From CAVZMO01 sp963776195 (lineage in GTDB: Bacteria; Nitrospirota; Thermodesulfovibrionia; Thermodesulfovibrionales; SM23-35): a stretch of 64,000 nt of DNA. Positions 8,890-18,663 of the stretch are shown here, one piece after another. Under the pieces are notes generated by a model. The model saw only the letters and a program-made list of their open reading frames with translations. It did no database searches and was not told the DNA's origin. The position numbers and the translations under genes are program-made. The DNA lies in contig CAVZMO010000015.1 in assembly GCA_963776195.1 (NCBI GenBank), forward strand, positions 167,477 through 231,476, read 5' to 3'. Within the stretch, counting starts at the first letter, position 1, and each line of letters opens with the position of its first letter.

Positions 8890-11276
8890 GTTCATTAGTA
8901 ATTGTCGAATCACCTGCAAAGGCGAAAACCATTAATAAGATACTTGGTAAGGATTTTACCGTTAAGGCGTCTGTCGGCCACGTGAAAGACCTTCCCGCAA
9001 AGGAGCTCGGCGTTGATGTTGAGAAAAATTTCGAGCCCCATTATGTCGTAATACCGGGAAAGGAAAAGATTATCAGAGAGCTTAAGAAGGCTTCCAAAGA
9101 AGCTGATATGGTTTTTCTTGCCCCTGACCCGGATAGGGAGGGTGAGGCGATTGCATGGCATATCGCATCCGAAATCCTGGACAAAAAGTTCTCTTCGTTA
9201 AACGGGAAGATATACCGGATCATTTTTAATGAGATAACGGAGAGGGCCGTACGGGAAGCCGTAAAAAATCCAAAGAAAATCGATACGGACAAAGTCGAGG
9301 CCCAACAGGCAAGAAGGGTTCTTGACAGGCTCGTCGGCTACGGACTCAGTCCCCTTCTCTGGAGAAAAGTACGCAGAGGTCTCAGTGCGGGAAGGGTGCA
9401 GTCTGTCGCCGTAAGGTTAGTCGTTGACAGAGAACGTGAGATCGAAGCGTTCAAATCTGAAGAATACTGGAGCATAAATGCGGAGTTTGAGGGTTCCAGC
9501 CCTCCCAGTTTCTGGGCAAGGCTCTCTAAAATGAATCAACAATCCGCGGCAATCAACCCTTCGGCCAATGGGCCGGTGAATGACAAATTCCTTATACCGA
9601 ACGAGGAAGTTGCGAATACCACAGTTGCCGACCTGAAAGATAAGGAATTTGTACTGAGCAGGATAGAGCGCAAGCAAAGAAAACGTATGCCCTATCCTCC
9701 GTTCATTACGAGCACATTGCAGCAGGAAGCGATAAGAAAGTTGAGGTTCTCCGCAAAAAAGGCGATGATGGTAGCACAGCAGCTCTATGAAGGCATAGAA
9801 CTCGGTGAGGAAGGCGCCGTCGGACTTATTACGTATATGAGAACAGACTCTCACAGGCTTGCTCCCGAGGCGCAGGAGTGGGCAAGAGAATTAATCGAAA
9901 GGACGTACGGCAAAGATTATGTTCCCGAAAAACCTCCCGTGTACAAAAGCAAAGCAGCGGCACAGGAGGCACACGAGGCGATCAGGCCGACGTACTCTGA
10001 CAAGAAACCGGCGAGTATCAAACAGTTTCTCTCAAAAGACCAGTATGCACTTTATTCTCTCATATGGAACCGTTTCATTTCGAGCCAGATGTCTCCCGCA
10101 CAGTTGGACCAGACAACGTTTATTATCGTAAATCGTGAAGCGTCAGGCGTGAAAGGAAATGAACACCCGGAACCACTTCGCAGTTTATCCCTTACCCTTT
10201 ACGAGCTTCGCGCATCAGGAACGGTAGTGCGTTTTGACGGCTTCATGGCATTGTATACGGAGGGGAAGGATGAGACCGAAGAGGAGAACGGATTGACATT
10301 GCCCGCTTTAAAGGAAGGGGAATCGTTAAAGCTTCACGGTCTGCTGCCGAAACAGCATTTCACACAACCCCCCCCGAGGTATACGGAAGCGACCCTTGTG
10401 AAGGCCCTTGAAGAAAAGGGCATCGGCAGGCCGAGTACCTACGCAACGATTCTTTCTACCGTTCAGGACAGGAAGTATGTGCATAAGACTGATAACAGAT
10501 TCGCTCCCACTGAGCTCGGCGTCGTCGTGAATGACTATCTTGTCGAAAAATTTCCCGAGCTCATAGATGTGAGCTTTACAGCAAAAATGGAAGACGAGCT
10601 TGACCGCATCGAAGACGGGAAGATGAAATGGGTAACCGTTGTTAAGGATTTTTATAAGCCTTTCAACAGGGACCTCGCAGAGGCCCTTAAGGCTACGGGC
10701 AAGGTAAAACCGGAGGACATACCGACCGAAACCTTGTGTGAAAAGTGCGGCCTTCCCATGGTCATCCGCTGGGGCAGGCACGGGAGGTTTCTCGCATGTA
10801 CAGGGTTCCCGAAGTGCAAGAATACAAAACCCCTTCAGACAGAAGGCGCAGAGCAAAACGCAACAGCAGGACAATCCCCACAAGAGACGAGTGAGATATG
10901 TGAGAAGTGCGGCTCGCCCATGGTAATAAAATCAGGGCGGTATGGAAAATTTCTTGCTTGCTCAAGATATCCCGAATGCAAGAACACAAGACCTCTGGCA
11001 ACGGGAATCAAATGTCCCCAGGACGGGGGAGATATTGTGGAAAGACGCTCAAAGAGGGGAAAACAGTTCTGGAGCTGCAGCAACTATCCTCAGTGCAAAT
11101 TTGCTTCGTGGTACAGACCCGTACCCAGGCAATGTCCCGGTTGTGGCGCGGATTTTCTCCTTGAGAAGAGAGACAAGGCAGGGAATGTAACAGTGTTCTG
11201 CCACAAAAAGGAATGCGGCTATAAGGAGGTCGAAAAGTCACAGGAAGAGGAAGTTGTCGGCGGAGGGTTTGCTTAA
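8886..11276 (+). CDS. topA: DNA topoisomerase I
   Basis: Type IA topoisomerase, 796 residues, relaxing negative supercoils. The TOPRIM domain starts at once (SLVIVESPAKAKTI) with acidic motif DPDREGEAIAWH; the catalytic tyrosine lies in GLITYMRTDSHRLAPEA (about residue 318). Four C-terminal zinc ribbons follow: three of the CxxC…CxxxxxC type from about residue 615, then a last CPGC…CHKKEC. No frameshift in 2.4 kb, which contrasts with the genes on both sides. The ATG overlaps the dprA stop by four bases. Confidence 0.96.
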   Translation: MSSLVIVESPAKAKTINKILGKDFTVKASVGHVKDLPAKELGVDVEKNFEPHYVVIPGKEKIIRELKKASKEADMVFLAPDPDREGEAIAWHIASEILDKKFSSLNGKIYRIIFNEITERAVREAVKNPKKIDTDKVEAQQARRVLDRLVGYGLSPLLWRKVRRGLSAGRVQSVAVRLVVDREREIEAFKSEEYWSINAEFEGSSPPSFWARLSKMNQQSAAINPSANGPVNDKFLIPNEEVANTTVADLKDKEFVLSRIERKQRKRMPYPPFITSTLQQEAIRKLRFSAKKAMMVAQQLYEGIELGEEGAVGLITYMRTDSHRLAPEAQEWARELIERTYGKDYVPEKPPVYKSKAAAQEAHEAIRPTYSDKKPASIKQFLSKDQYALYSLIWNRFISSQMSPAQLDQTTFIIVNREASGVKGNEHPEPLRSLSLTLYELRASGTVVRFDGFMALYTEGKDETEEENGLTLPALKEGESLKLHGLLPKQHFTQPPPRYTEATLVKALEEKGIGRPSTYATILSTVQDRKYVHKTDNRFAPTELGVVVNDYLVEKFPELIDVSFTAKMEDELDRIEDGKMKWVTVVKDFYKPFNRDLAEALKATGKVKPEDIPTETLCEKCGLPMVIRWGRHGRFLACTGFPKCKNTKPLQTEGAEQNATAGQSPQETSEICEKCGSPMVIKSGRYGKFLACSRYPECKNTRPLATGIKCPQDGGDIVERRSKRGKQFWSCSNYPQCKFASWYRPVPRQCPGCGADFLLEKRDKAGNVTVFCHKKECGYKEVEKSQEEEVVGGGFA

Positions 11277-11315
11277 GGATTTTTTGTTGAAGTTCTTTGA
11301 ATTTTGTAGCCGCAG

Positions 11316-11333
11316 CCCCGAATGCTTTCGGGG
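11316..11333. repeat. CCCGAAAGCATTCGGG-type hairpin repeat
   Basis: CCCCGAA-TGCT-TTCGGGG forms a 7-bp stem downstream of topA. The same motif, in the other orientation, occurs at 35614-35631, so this is a dispersed repeat. It could also act as a weak terminator for topA, although no T run follows. Confidence 0.5.
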
Positions 11334-11427
11334 TAACCTGCGTTTTGAAACAAGATTGCAATTCGATGATAACCTTCAAAAAAACACAAACTGAAGTTTG
11401 CGGTTACCCTTTCACTTTCACATTAGG

Positions 11428-11952
11428 ATGAGACCTATTATTATAGGCATCGGAGGCGGCCACAGCGGTGTGGGGAAAACTACTATCGCCTGTAAGGTTC
11501 TTCAAAGATTTCCCGGCTGGGGCGCAATAAAATACACAAAGACTTCTCTTTACGGTTCCATAACGGACGACGTCAACGTCCTCTCGGAGAAAGACAAGGA
11601 TACAAAGAGATTTTTGGATTCAGGCGCCGAGAAGGCGCTCTGGGTCCGATCACCCTTCTATGAGCTGCCGGAGATTCTTCCGACGGCTGTGGAAATGCTC
11701 TCACATCTCAAGGGTATTGTCGTTGAAGGCAACGGCGCCATCGATGTTCTAGAACCCGACATTGTCGTATTCGTCTTTGGACCCGAAGGTGAAATCAAAA
11801 GCGGTGCAGGGGAAATACTCCGGATGGCGGATATTATTGTCTTCGACAGAGAGCTGCCGCCGGAAACGCCGCAAACGGGAAAGAAGTTTCGAAGGGACGA
11901 GGCCGAAAAATTCTTGGACTTTATTGGAGTAATAAAAAATATGAAGAATTGA
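11428..11952 (+). CDS. MobB-like P-loop nucleotide-binding protein
   Basis: A 174-residue P-loop protein with Walker A GGGHSGVGKTT at its N-terminus and a central VVEGNGAID segment. The fold and order resemble MobB, which helps make molybdopterin guanine dinucleotide, but the sequence is divergent and no mob or moa genes are adjacent. ATG 11428 puts the Walker motif near the N-terminus as in the family; an upstream start at 11398 adds ten unconvincing residues. The gene stands alone between topA and khpA (opposite strand). Alternative: a related small GTPase of other function. Confidence 0.6.
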   Translation: MRPIIIGIGGGHSGVGKTTIACKVLQRFPGWGAIKYTKTSLYGSITDDVNVLSEKDKDTKRFLDSGAEKALWVRSPFYELPEILPTAVEMLSHLKGIVVEGNGAIDVLEPDIVVFVFGPEGEIKSGAGEILRMADIIVFDRELPPETPQTGKKFRRDEAEKFLDFIGVIKNMKN

Positions 11953-12067
11953 GCGGTAACCCCGAAAAATATGAGGAGAATCCAAATGAAATACGAATCG
12001 TTGAGGGTCGCCTTCAAATACTTCTTTAGACTGAGCACATAAAATTCATTATTGGGTGCTGTTCGGA

Positions 12068-12298
12068 TTAATCCAAGATTTCAAGAACACAACGCTTGTC
12101 GAGCTTAGCACCGGCAGCGCTCAATATGGTTCTCATTGCTCGCGCTGTATTTCCCTGCTTTCCGACAACCTTCCCGATATCGCTTGCAGCAACACGCAAT
12201 TCAAAAATAACGGTTTTTTCTCCGTCCACCTCGACCACTGCAACCTCCTCCGGCTTATCTACCAGAAACTTCGCCATCAGTTCAACAAGTGCTTTCAT
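12068..12298 (-). CDS. khpA: KH-domain RNA-binding protein KhpA
   Basis: A 76-residue single KH domain with the GxxG loop (IGKVVGKQGNTARAM) that contacts RNA. The family (KhpA/YlqC) binds many transcripts and sRNAs, often with KhpB/Jag. Start 12298 is chosen because GGAGGT lies just upstream; a longer frame to 12316 would place this ribosome binding site inside the coding region. In many genomes khpA sits between rpsP and rimM; here neither is present, so the gene is isolated next to an IS element, possibly after a rearrangement. Confidence 0.9.
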   Translation of the reverse strand: MKALVELMAKFLVDKPEEVAVVEVDGEKTVIFELRVAASDIGKVVGKQGNTARAMRTILSAAGAKLDKRCVLEILD

Positions 12299-12591
12299 AT
12301 CCACCTCCATACGCATTCGCGCTGTTTGTTAATTGTGCATACTGCAAAAAATGAGCATTGCGAAACGAAATCTATTTATCAGTTTCCCTGTGCGAGTATT
12401 TTCTCTCTTCCTCCGTTACTAATCATAACAGATTATCGTATCTTTATTTTTCTCAAGAGACATTGCTTATTGATTTCCATTCGTAATGCCGCATTAGATC
12501 AAGGCTCGCGTGATCCACCCCGAAATAAACATACCTCGATCGCAACTTACTAAGGGGGTCATAAGTAAAGCCCCATAATTAGGCCGCATAC
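12299..12591. other. Intergenic, no gene recognised
   Basis: About 290 AT-rich bases between khpA and the left IS end. I find no convincing coding frame, tRNA or hairpin. It must contain the khpA promoter on the minus strand, but no clear hexamer pair stands out. Confidence 0.4.
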
Positions 12592-14244
12592 CTAGTTTCT
12601 GTTGCGGAAAGGGTATTTTCCGGTTGATATATTTGTCCAATTATTTTCATGGCGTCTTATTTGATTCATCGAGACATCCAATAAATAAATTCTCATCTGT
12701 ATTTGTGCTTCTGTGCCGATTTTAGAAACACCTCTCCACCGAGCCTCCCAAATCCTCCTATTGTGAGTTTGTCTTCCTTATAATCGCGCCAGCGTTACCA
12801 GGTTGTGGCAGAAGACTGCACACCCTACACTGGAGGCAAAATTCTTAAATCCTTTAAAAAGACACTTACTGAGCTTAAATGCCCGTTTTAAGACGGAGAT
12901 TGTCCCTTCTATGCCCGCCCGAAAACGCTGCCCGGCTTTAAACTCCTCCGTGCTTTCCCTCTGGTCTTCCTCCCTTGTTCGTCTCCCTTTCTTACATATC
13001 GATACTGTTTCAATTTCCTCTGAAAGACTCAGGATTTGCTCTCGACTTTCATAAAATCCTTTGTCTCCTGCCAATACGCCAGGTCTGCATCCAAATACCT
13101 TATCGTGTACTTTCAGACTCTCTTGTATAAGTTCCTTATCTGCTCTTTGCTTCGGCATCGCTTCATAGTGAATGATAAATTTTTCCCCGGTTTCCACCAA
13201 TAATACTTTATGTCCAAATTCAATCGGCTTCCCCGCCTTCCCTCGTTTGATCAGTTCCGTATGCTCTTCAAACAGACTGTATACTTTCTCCGCCGACGGC
13301 ACTTGCTCTCCCTTGATTACACGACGCTTGGCCTGTCCTATTATCTTCTCTGTTATCGGCAAATAATGCTTAAGCTCTGCCGCCACTGCCATTGCTTTTA
13401 GATCACCCAACTTTGACAGCATTTTTTCAGCTACACTGCCCACCGAGACAATCCACTTTGTCCGTTCAATCAGCGTTCTGTAAATGCTCTGTATCTTCTG
13501 TTGAACCTTTTTGTCCTTCCTGCAGCTGTTACGGCTTATGTAAAGAAATAGCTTCCTTACTTTTTTCGTATGAAACCTGTGCCTTATTCCCATCCGGCCC
13601 ATCTCATCCCCGGCGTCTTTCATCAGACGCGCCAATGTCCTGAAGCCGTCCCATAGCAGGGATGAATCCGTAGGATAATGTATGTTTGTCTCATATGCTG
13701 TTGTGTCTAAACGCAGCTTTTCAGCCGTGATCTTCTCATTGTCCTTCGCATATCCGCTCAGCGCTTCGTTTATTTCTTTCCAGGTCTCCTCAGACAATGC
13801 GTTAAATGCTTTGCAAAGAAATGTGTAGTCCATCATTACCTTGTTGCCGAGTTTGATAAAATTCCGGAAAAATTCGCTGTTCTCCACCAAAATAACCGCA
13901 TCCCGGTAGCTCTCTTCCTCTATAAACATTACCAGTATCGAACGAAGGATTTGTTCCGATGTGTAGCCCCCTCTGCCATACTCGGATTGTGATAGAGTGC
14001 GGTTGAAATCGCTATGCGCTAAGTCTAATATCTTCGGGTTCATCTCCATTATCCGCGCTATGCCTTCGTATTTCGCCCGATACTCCTGCACTACCTTTAA
14101 GGTTGACTTCATGCTGAAATCCAGGTATTCTTGATCCAATGTTTTATTTCGCAAAGCCTGCTCCTTTCTTCTTGGTGTTTTTCGGTTACCAATTATAAAG
14201 GTTCAGGCTTTTTTTTTATCAAATCTTTTCGCAACAGAAACTAG
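12592..14244 (-). mobile_element. IS element with DDE transposase
   Basis: About 1.65 kb bounded by imperfect inverted repeats: CTAGTTTCTGTTGCG with GAAAGG at the left end (12592) and its complement ending CTAG at the right (14244; CTTTTCGCAACAGAAACTAG). One transposase gene fills most of the length. No flanking target duplication is obvious, partly because the CTAG tip is itself palindromic, so the exact ends may shift by a few bases. Confidence 0.75.
12778..14154 (-). CDS. DDE transposase (IS5/IS1182/ISNCY-like)
   Basis: A 458-residue transposase. The N-terminal part has a helical DNA-binding region (GGYTSEQILRSILVMFIEEE), the middle carries the family pattern DTTAYETNIHYPTDSSLLWD with the first catalytic Asp, a later VLAGDKGFYES segment has the second Asp, and ISVLKRAFKL near the end provides a Glu-region candidate. 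Start TTG at 14154 has AGGAGC upstream. The frame is complete, so the element may be active. Assignment to an exact IS family is from memory of the HYPTDSSLL motif and is not certain. Confidence 0.85.
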   Translation of the reverse strand: MRNKTLDQEYLDFSMKSTLKVVQEYRAKYEGIARIMEMNPKILDLAHSDFNRTLSQSEYGRGGYTSEQILRSILVMFIEEESYRDAVILVENSEFFRNFIKLGNKVMMDYTFLCKAFNALSEETWKEINEALSGYAKDNEKITAEKLRLDTTAYETNIHYPTDSSLLWDGFRTLARLMKDAGDEMGRMGIRHRFHTKKVRKLFLYISRNSCRKDKKVQQKIQSIYRTLIERTKWIVSVGSVAEKMLSKLGDLKAMAVAAELKHYLPITEKIIGQAKRRVIKGEQVPSAEKVYSLFEEHTELIKRGKAGKPIEFGHKVLLVETGEKFIIHYEAMPKQRADKELIQESLKVHDKVFGCRPGVLAGDKGFYESREQILSLSEEIETVSICKKGRRTREEDQRESTEEFKAGQRFRAGIEGTISVLKRAFKLSKCLFKGFKNFASSVGCAVFCHNLVTLARL

Positions 14245-14547
14245 TTACCACAATGAGCGTTTCTTTGCGTTGAAGTCTGCATTATTGATAGAAGGCATCC
14301 GGCGCGACTTTTAGGGAGAAGCAAACAACCCCTGCAACTTCACGCACCTTTTTCTTCGGAGGAAAAATTCGCACTTTGACGGAATCAGCTTTTGCGCAAA
14401 TTTGATGAAGGAGTTCACACCTCTTACCGAAACTGCAGATCGTTTTTTGTTATATGAAGGTAACAATAGCAATTTAACCTTTCCTCTTGCAAAATTGGTA
14501 GACTATTATTTAGACTATATTAAATCTACATTCAAGGAGGTGATCCA
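14245..14547. other. Intergenic with TA promoter/operator
   Basis: About 300 bases between the IS right end and a toxin-antitoxin pair. The only structure seen is at its 3' end: two direct copies of TAGACTAT at 14499-14506 and 14511-14518, one helical turn apart, followed by AAGGAGG at 14534. The repeats are a plausible antitoxin operator; the rest shows no coding frame. Confidence 0.45.
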
Positions 14548-14832
14548 ATGAAACTCAGTGAAGATGTAAAACCAATAAGTTATATCAAATCTCATGCTTC
14601 TGAAATCATCCGTGATTTAAGTGAGAAAAATAGTACTGTTGTCATTACCCTTAATGGAGAAGCAAAGGCAATTCTTCAGGATATCCGTGAATACGAAAAG
14701 GTGCAGGAGAGTCTTGCCATGCTAAAGATACTTGCCCAGAGCAGGAAAAGTCTTGAAGCAGGTAATACGAGACCTGCAAAGGATGTATTTCGCGATATTA
14801 GGGCAAAAGCAAAGGAAGCTCAGCAAAGGTGA
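14548..14832 (+). CDS. Phd/YefM-type antitoxin
   Basis: A 94-residue protein of the Phd/YefM fold: an N-terminal beta-rich DNA-binding domain (VKPISYIKSHASEIIRDL, then STVVITLNGEAKAILQDI) and a C-terminal helical tail that would wrap the toxin. AAGGAGGTGATCC upstream is a strong ribosome binding site. It ends inside the toxin start (GTGA at 14829), the classic coupled layout. Paired direct repeats upstream may be its own operator. Confidence 0.88.
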   Translation: MKLSEDVKPISYIKSHASEIIRDLSEKNSTVVITLNGEAKAILQDIREYEKVQESLAMLKILAQSRKSLEAGNTRPAKDVFRDIRAKAKEAQQR

Positions 14833-15152
14833 AATACACTATTGAAATCATCATTGATGCTGAGAACGACCTGTGGGAAATATATCGCTATGTAGCCAGG
14901 AACGATTCTATTGAAAAAGCAGACCGCCTGATCGACAACATTGGGAAAACCATTGTTACGCTCGAAACACTTCCGTTCCGGGGCAATTATCCACCTGAGC
15001 TGGAGCGAATCGGAGTACTGGAATTCCGAGAGGTATTTTTTAAGCCCTATCGGATTATTTATCAGGTCATGAAATCTATTGTTTATGTTCACTGTATCCT
15101 TGACGGCAGAAGAGATTTACCCGATCTCCTTCAGAACAGACTTTTGAGATAA
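14829..15152 (+). CDS. RelE/ParE-type toxin
   Basis: A 107-residue RelE/ParE-superfamily toxin: YTIEIIIDAENDLWEIYRYV helix pair, then LPFRGNYPPELERIG and the C-terminal beta strands EFREVFFKPYRIIYQV…VHCILDGRRDL. The family either cuts ribosome-bound mRNA (RelE) or poisons gyrase (ParE); the C-terminal R-D-L with upstream basic residues does not decide between them. Starts with GTG overlapping the antitoxin stop. The partner and order identify the module as type II. Confidence 0.85.
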   Translation: MKYTIEIIIDAENDLWEIYRYVARNDSIEKADRLIDNIGKTIVTLETLPFRGNYPPELERIGVLEFREVFFKPYRIIYQVMKSIVYVHCILDGRRDLPDLLQNRLLR

Positions 15153-15528
15153 TTGACTGGCTCATCTTGTCTTATACTCTTGTCCAAAAAGGGTATCTTA
15201 TTTTCAGTCTGAAAACGCTGATTTTAAGCCATTTTGGATACCCCTGAAAATGCTGTCCAAAAGGATTTCCTTTTCGGACAGGTTTTATAACCCAAATTCC
15301 AGCTATTTTGTCCTTCTCTATGCAGTATGTATATATATTATGAGAGAGGCATTAATACATTCTCATTATAGGGTCGGACACGAAACGGAAAATATATCAC
15401 GCTAAGCTCCGGCATTAGCCATTTTATTTAGAAAAAAGCTCGCTATGGATTTATCCTTCCTCCCCTGCCAACATCTTAACGGAAATATACGCTAAAAGGT
15501 TTGGAATTCTAAATTCTGTGGTGGCTCT
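15153..15528. other. Intergenic region, no gene recognised
   Basis: About 375 bases. Copies of GTCCAAAA(A)GG around 15182 and 15253, plus short inverted pieces (GGTATC/GATACC), suggest a degraded repeat or terminator between two convergent toxin modules. No coding frame with a ribosome binding site was found. Confidence 0.35.
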
Positions 15529-15990
15529 CTACGCATCTTTTATTATCTCTGGAAATACTATTTCAATAAAATCTGCGGGGCTTACTATCGTGAGGCTGTG
15601 CTTTTTAGTGCTTTTCAATCTGTCAAAGTCCTTCTTATCACCGGTTATGAGATAATCTGCATTGCATGTAAGCGCCGAAGCGAGAACCGGGATATCCTTT
15701 TCAGCAATTACCCCTGCCATGCTTTTTACTGTTTCCCGCGAAGGCAGCGCGACAATTTCGAGGCCAAGCTTAGGTAAATACTTGTGATACAGCGGAATGG
15801 CCTCCGGCATTTTTTTCTTCAGGTTTCTCTCTACCTCAAGAAGGTTATAGCGTCCCGTCGACCCTGTAAGCATTGGCAAATTAAGTGTCAGAAGATCGAG
15901 AATAATTCGCGGAGCCCCCTTGTCTGAGAAGAGCCCGGAAAGGAGCACATTGGAATCGAGAAATACCTTACACCTTCTTTTTTGCGCCAT
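15529..15990 (-). CDS. PIN-domain toxin (VapC-like)
   Basis: A 153-residue PIN-domain RNase. Acidic residues typical of the fold are visible: KVFLDSNVLLSGLF near the start, E in LLEVERNL, D in EKDIPVLASA and the final ADYLITGDKKDF. The family cuts tRNA, rRNA or mRNA and is kept in check by a cognate antitoxin. Start ATG 15990 lies inside the 3' end of the upstream AbrB-type gene, so the pair was an operon. That antitoxin gene is now interrupted by an IS21 element, leaving an apparently intact toxin. Either expression is low, the antitoxin is supplied elsewhere, or a truncated antitoxin is made from inside. Confidence 0.82.
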   Translation of the reverse strand: MAQKRRCKVFLDSNVLLSGLFSDKGAPRIILDLLTLNLPMLTGSTGRYNLLEVERNLKKKMPEAIPLYHKYLPKLGLEIVALPSRETVKSMAGVIAEKDIPVLASALTCNADYLITGDKKDFDRLKSTKKHSLTIVSPADFIEIVFPEIIKDA

Positions 15991-16250
15991 AGGTCTCTTT
16001 AAATAGATTGGCCCTTTCCTCTTTGATCCCCTCAATAAGTTCTTCTATTGTGAGGCCGGATGCCTTGACCAGCTTCCTCAACTGTCTCCGTGCCTCGTCA
16101 AGCTCTAAAGTCTTTGGGGTAATAATCAGCGAATCACCGACCGGCAAGATAGAGACAACATTACCTTCTTCGATGTGGCTCATTTCCCGTATTTTTTTCG
16201 GGATTGTGAGCTGCCCGCGGGCCTTTATCTCTGCAATTACTGCTTTAGCT
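15968..16250 (-). pseudogene. AbrB/MazE-type antitoxin split by IS21 (3' part)
   Basis: The reading frame AVIAEIKARGQLTIPKKIRE continuing into MSHIEEGNVVSILPVGDSLIITP is a SpoVT/AbrB-type DNA-binding domain followed by a helical toxin-binding tail. The first codons (METAK) lie on the far side of the IS21 element at 18664-18678, with GGAGG upstream. Removing the IS and one TTTAGCT copy restores a single frame. An internal ATG at 16183 could still make a shortened product lacking the first DNA-binding strand. The intact gene would have been about 99 codons. Confidence 0.8.
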
Positions 16251-16367
16251 TGTTAATCGGCGTGCAAAAATGACCCACTTTAGGGGGTAATCGGCGTCGA
16301 AAATTGACCCACCTCAGCAGATCCTGCATTCTCTCTGGAAAGACCAGAGAGGAGCAGACGAAAGGAG

Positions 16368-17875
16368 ATGCTGATAGTGGAAACAATCCGTAAGATTCGA
16401 TGTGCCTACCATAGGGACAAGAAGTCCATCCGGCAGATAGCCCGTGAGTTGAAACTGTCCCGCAATACAGTAAAGAAGGTGATCCGGAGAGATGTCACCG
16501 AGTTTACATACGATCGTAAGGCGCAGCCCCTTCCGAAGCTTGCCCCATATCAGGAGTTGTTGTCTGAGTATCTTGCCGTTGACGGCACAAAATCCCCTCG
16601 TCAGCCATTGTGTTATTTGAGGAGTTGCAACGTCAGGGCTTTGAAGGAGGATATGATAGTGTCCGGCGGTATGTCCAGAAGTGGCGTAAAGGCGAGGAAG
16701 GCAGAAAGGTCACAGCGTACATACCGCAGAGCTTTGACCCTGGGGAAGCGTTCCAGTTTGACTGGAGCTATGAACAGGTTGAACTTGGGGGTGTTGTTGT
16801 CACCGTGAAGGTAGCGCACTTCCGACTCTGCTACAGCCGGATGCTGCTTTGTGTTGCCTATGCCCGGGAGAGTCTTGAGATGGTTCTTGATGCGCATGTC
16901 CGGGCCTTCGAGTTCTTTGGGGGCAGTTGCCGGAAGGGCATATATGACAACCTCAAGACGGTCGTGACCAAGGTTCTGATGGGCAAGGACCGGACCTTCA
17001 ACCGTCGGTTTCAAAATCTGGCATCCCACTATCTGTTTGAGCCTGTGGCCTGTACCCCGGCAGCGGGATGGGAGAAAGGACAGGTAGAAAGCCAGGTAAA
17101 GTTCCTGCGTAATCGCCTCTTCGTTCCCCGCTTGAAGTTTGTCGACATGAACGAATTGAATCAATGGCTGCAGGATCGCTGTCGAACCATTGCTGCTGGC
17201 CACAAACATCCCGAGTTCAAGGATGGCACCGTTGCCGAGTATTTTGAGCAGGAGAAGCAACAGTTGATAATAGTAAGTTCTCAGTTTGACGGGTATAAAG
17301 AGACCCCGGCCCGGGTATCGACCACAGCACTGGTCTCATATGACCGTAATCGCTACAGTGTCCATGCTTCAGCTGTGGGAAGTACTGTCATGATACGCGC
17401 ATATGCTGATCGGATCGTCATCACCCAAGACGGTAACGTAATAGGAGAGCACCGGCGGCAGTTTGGCCGGGACAAGATAATCTACGATGCCTGGCACTAC
17501 ATTGAGATATTGAAGCACAAACCCGGAGCCCTGCGTAACGGGGCTCCCTTTAAAGAATGGGCATTACCCGAACCACTTACAGAGATACGGCAAATACTCA
17601 GCAAGAGTCCGGATGGCGATCGACAGTTCATAGGCATCCTTAGCGCCGTATCCGTTTATGGGCTGGATGCTGTGGTTACCGCTTGTTCCGAAGCACTTGC
17701 TGCCGGCGTGGCCAGCAGGGATGTGATACTCAATACCCTGTCCCGCACGCATGATGATCCTGAAGTATCCGACTACGAGGTACCGCTTCATCTGCCTGAG
17801 CTTAAAGACCTGCCGCTTGCCAACTGCAGCCGCTATGACGATCTTCTTACGGGAGGTGTCCATGTTGCGGAATAA
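16368..17875 (+). CDS. istA: IS21 transposase IstA, one frameshift
   Basis: IstA is the DDE transposase of IS21. The N-terminal helix-turn-helix (KKSIRQIARELKLSRNTVKK) is in the first frame; after one missing base near 16605 the frame switches to LFEELQRQGFEGGYDSVRRY and the RNase H-like core: FQFDWSY (first Asp), KGIYDNLKT (second Asp) and GWEKGQVES (Glu). The C-terminal beta barrel follows. The combined length of about 502 residues is normal. The break is either a sequence error, as in neighbouring genes, or a recent inactivation. Confidence 0.88.
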
Positions 17876-18602
17876 GCTTATGGAGGCGATGGAGAGGTTG
17901 AAGCTGCATGGGATGAAGAGTGTCTTTGACGAAGTAATGGCAGCGGGGATAAAACAGCGTCGCACGCCGGAGAAGATATTGCTGGATCTCCTGGAAGCTG
18001 AACTGGGGGAGCGGACTGCAAGAAGTATCCGCTACCGTCTTGGACAGGCAAGATTCCCCGTAGACAAGGACCTTGACCGTTTTGAATTTAGCTCATCGCC
18101 GGTCAATGAGACCCTGGTGCGCTCTCTGTATCAGGGCAGCTTCATGTCTGCAAACAGCAATGTCATCTTCGTTGGCGGCACCGGCACCGGCAAGTCTCAT
18201 CTGGCAATAGCCATAGCTCGGCAGGCAATCAAAAACGGTAGCAGGGGTCGTTTCTTCAACGTTGTAGACCTGGTCAACCAGCTCGAACAGGAAAAACTAG
18301 CCGGACGCGGCGGTAAGCTGGCGGAAAGCCTTACGCGACTTCACGTTGTCGTGCTCGATGAACTGGGATATCTGCCCTTTTCAAAAAACGGCGGACAACT
18401 CCTGTTTCATCTTATATCAAAGCTCTATGAGAGAACCTCTCTGCTCATAACTACCAATCTGACCTTCGGAGAATGGCCTCAGGTCTTTGGCGATAACAAG
18501 ATGACTACTGCTCTTCTGGACAGAGTCACCCATCATTGTGATATCATCGAAACAGGTAACGATAGCTGGAGAATCAAGACTAGAAACTCTAACAAAAAAT
18601 GA
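17862..18602 (+). CDS. istB: IS21 ATPase IstB
   Basis: A 246-residue AAA+ helper of the DnaC/IstB type that delivers target DNA to IstA. Walker A is GGTGTGKSHLAIAIA, Walker B VVVLDELGYLPF, and sensor I is in SLLITTNLTFGEW. GGGAGG lies ten bases before ATG 17862, and the start overlaps the istA end by 14 bases, as is usual. A longer open frame from 17751 is only an upstream overlap. Confidence 0.93.
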   Translation: MLRNKLMEAMERLKLHGMKSVFDEVMAAGIKQRRTPEKILLDLLEAELGERTARSIRYRLGQARFPVDKDLDRFEFSSSPVNETLVRSLYQGSFMSANSNVIFVGGTGTGKSHLAIAIARQAIKNGSRGRFFNVVDLVNQLEQEKLAGRGGKLAESLTRLHVVVLDELGYLPFSKNGGQLLFHLISKLYERTSLLITTNLTFGEWPQVFGDNKMTTALLDRVTHHCDIIETGNDSWRIKTRNSNKK

Positions 18603-18663
18603 TCGCCTGAGGTGGGTCAAAATTGGACGCCGATGGTGGGTCAATTTTGCACGCCGATTAACA

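Larger units (their letters stand above)
16251..18663 (+). mobile_element. IS21-family element with 7-bp target duplication
   Basis: 2413 bases with TG…CA ends. The left terminus TGTTAATCGGCGTGCAAAA matches the complement of the right terminus; further inner copies (GGCGTC…TTGACCCACCTCAG on both sides) give the multiple terminal repeats of IS21. It is flanked by TTTAGCT on both sides (16244-16250 and 18664-18670). It carries istA and istB in the usual overlapping order and sits in an AbrB-type antitoxin gene. Confidence 0.93.
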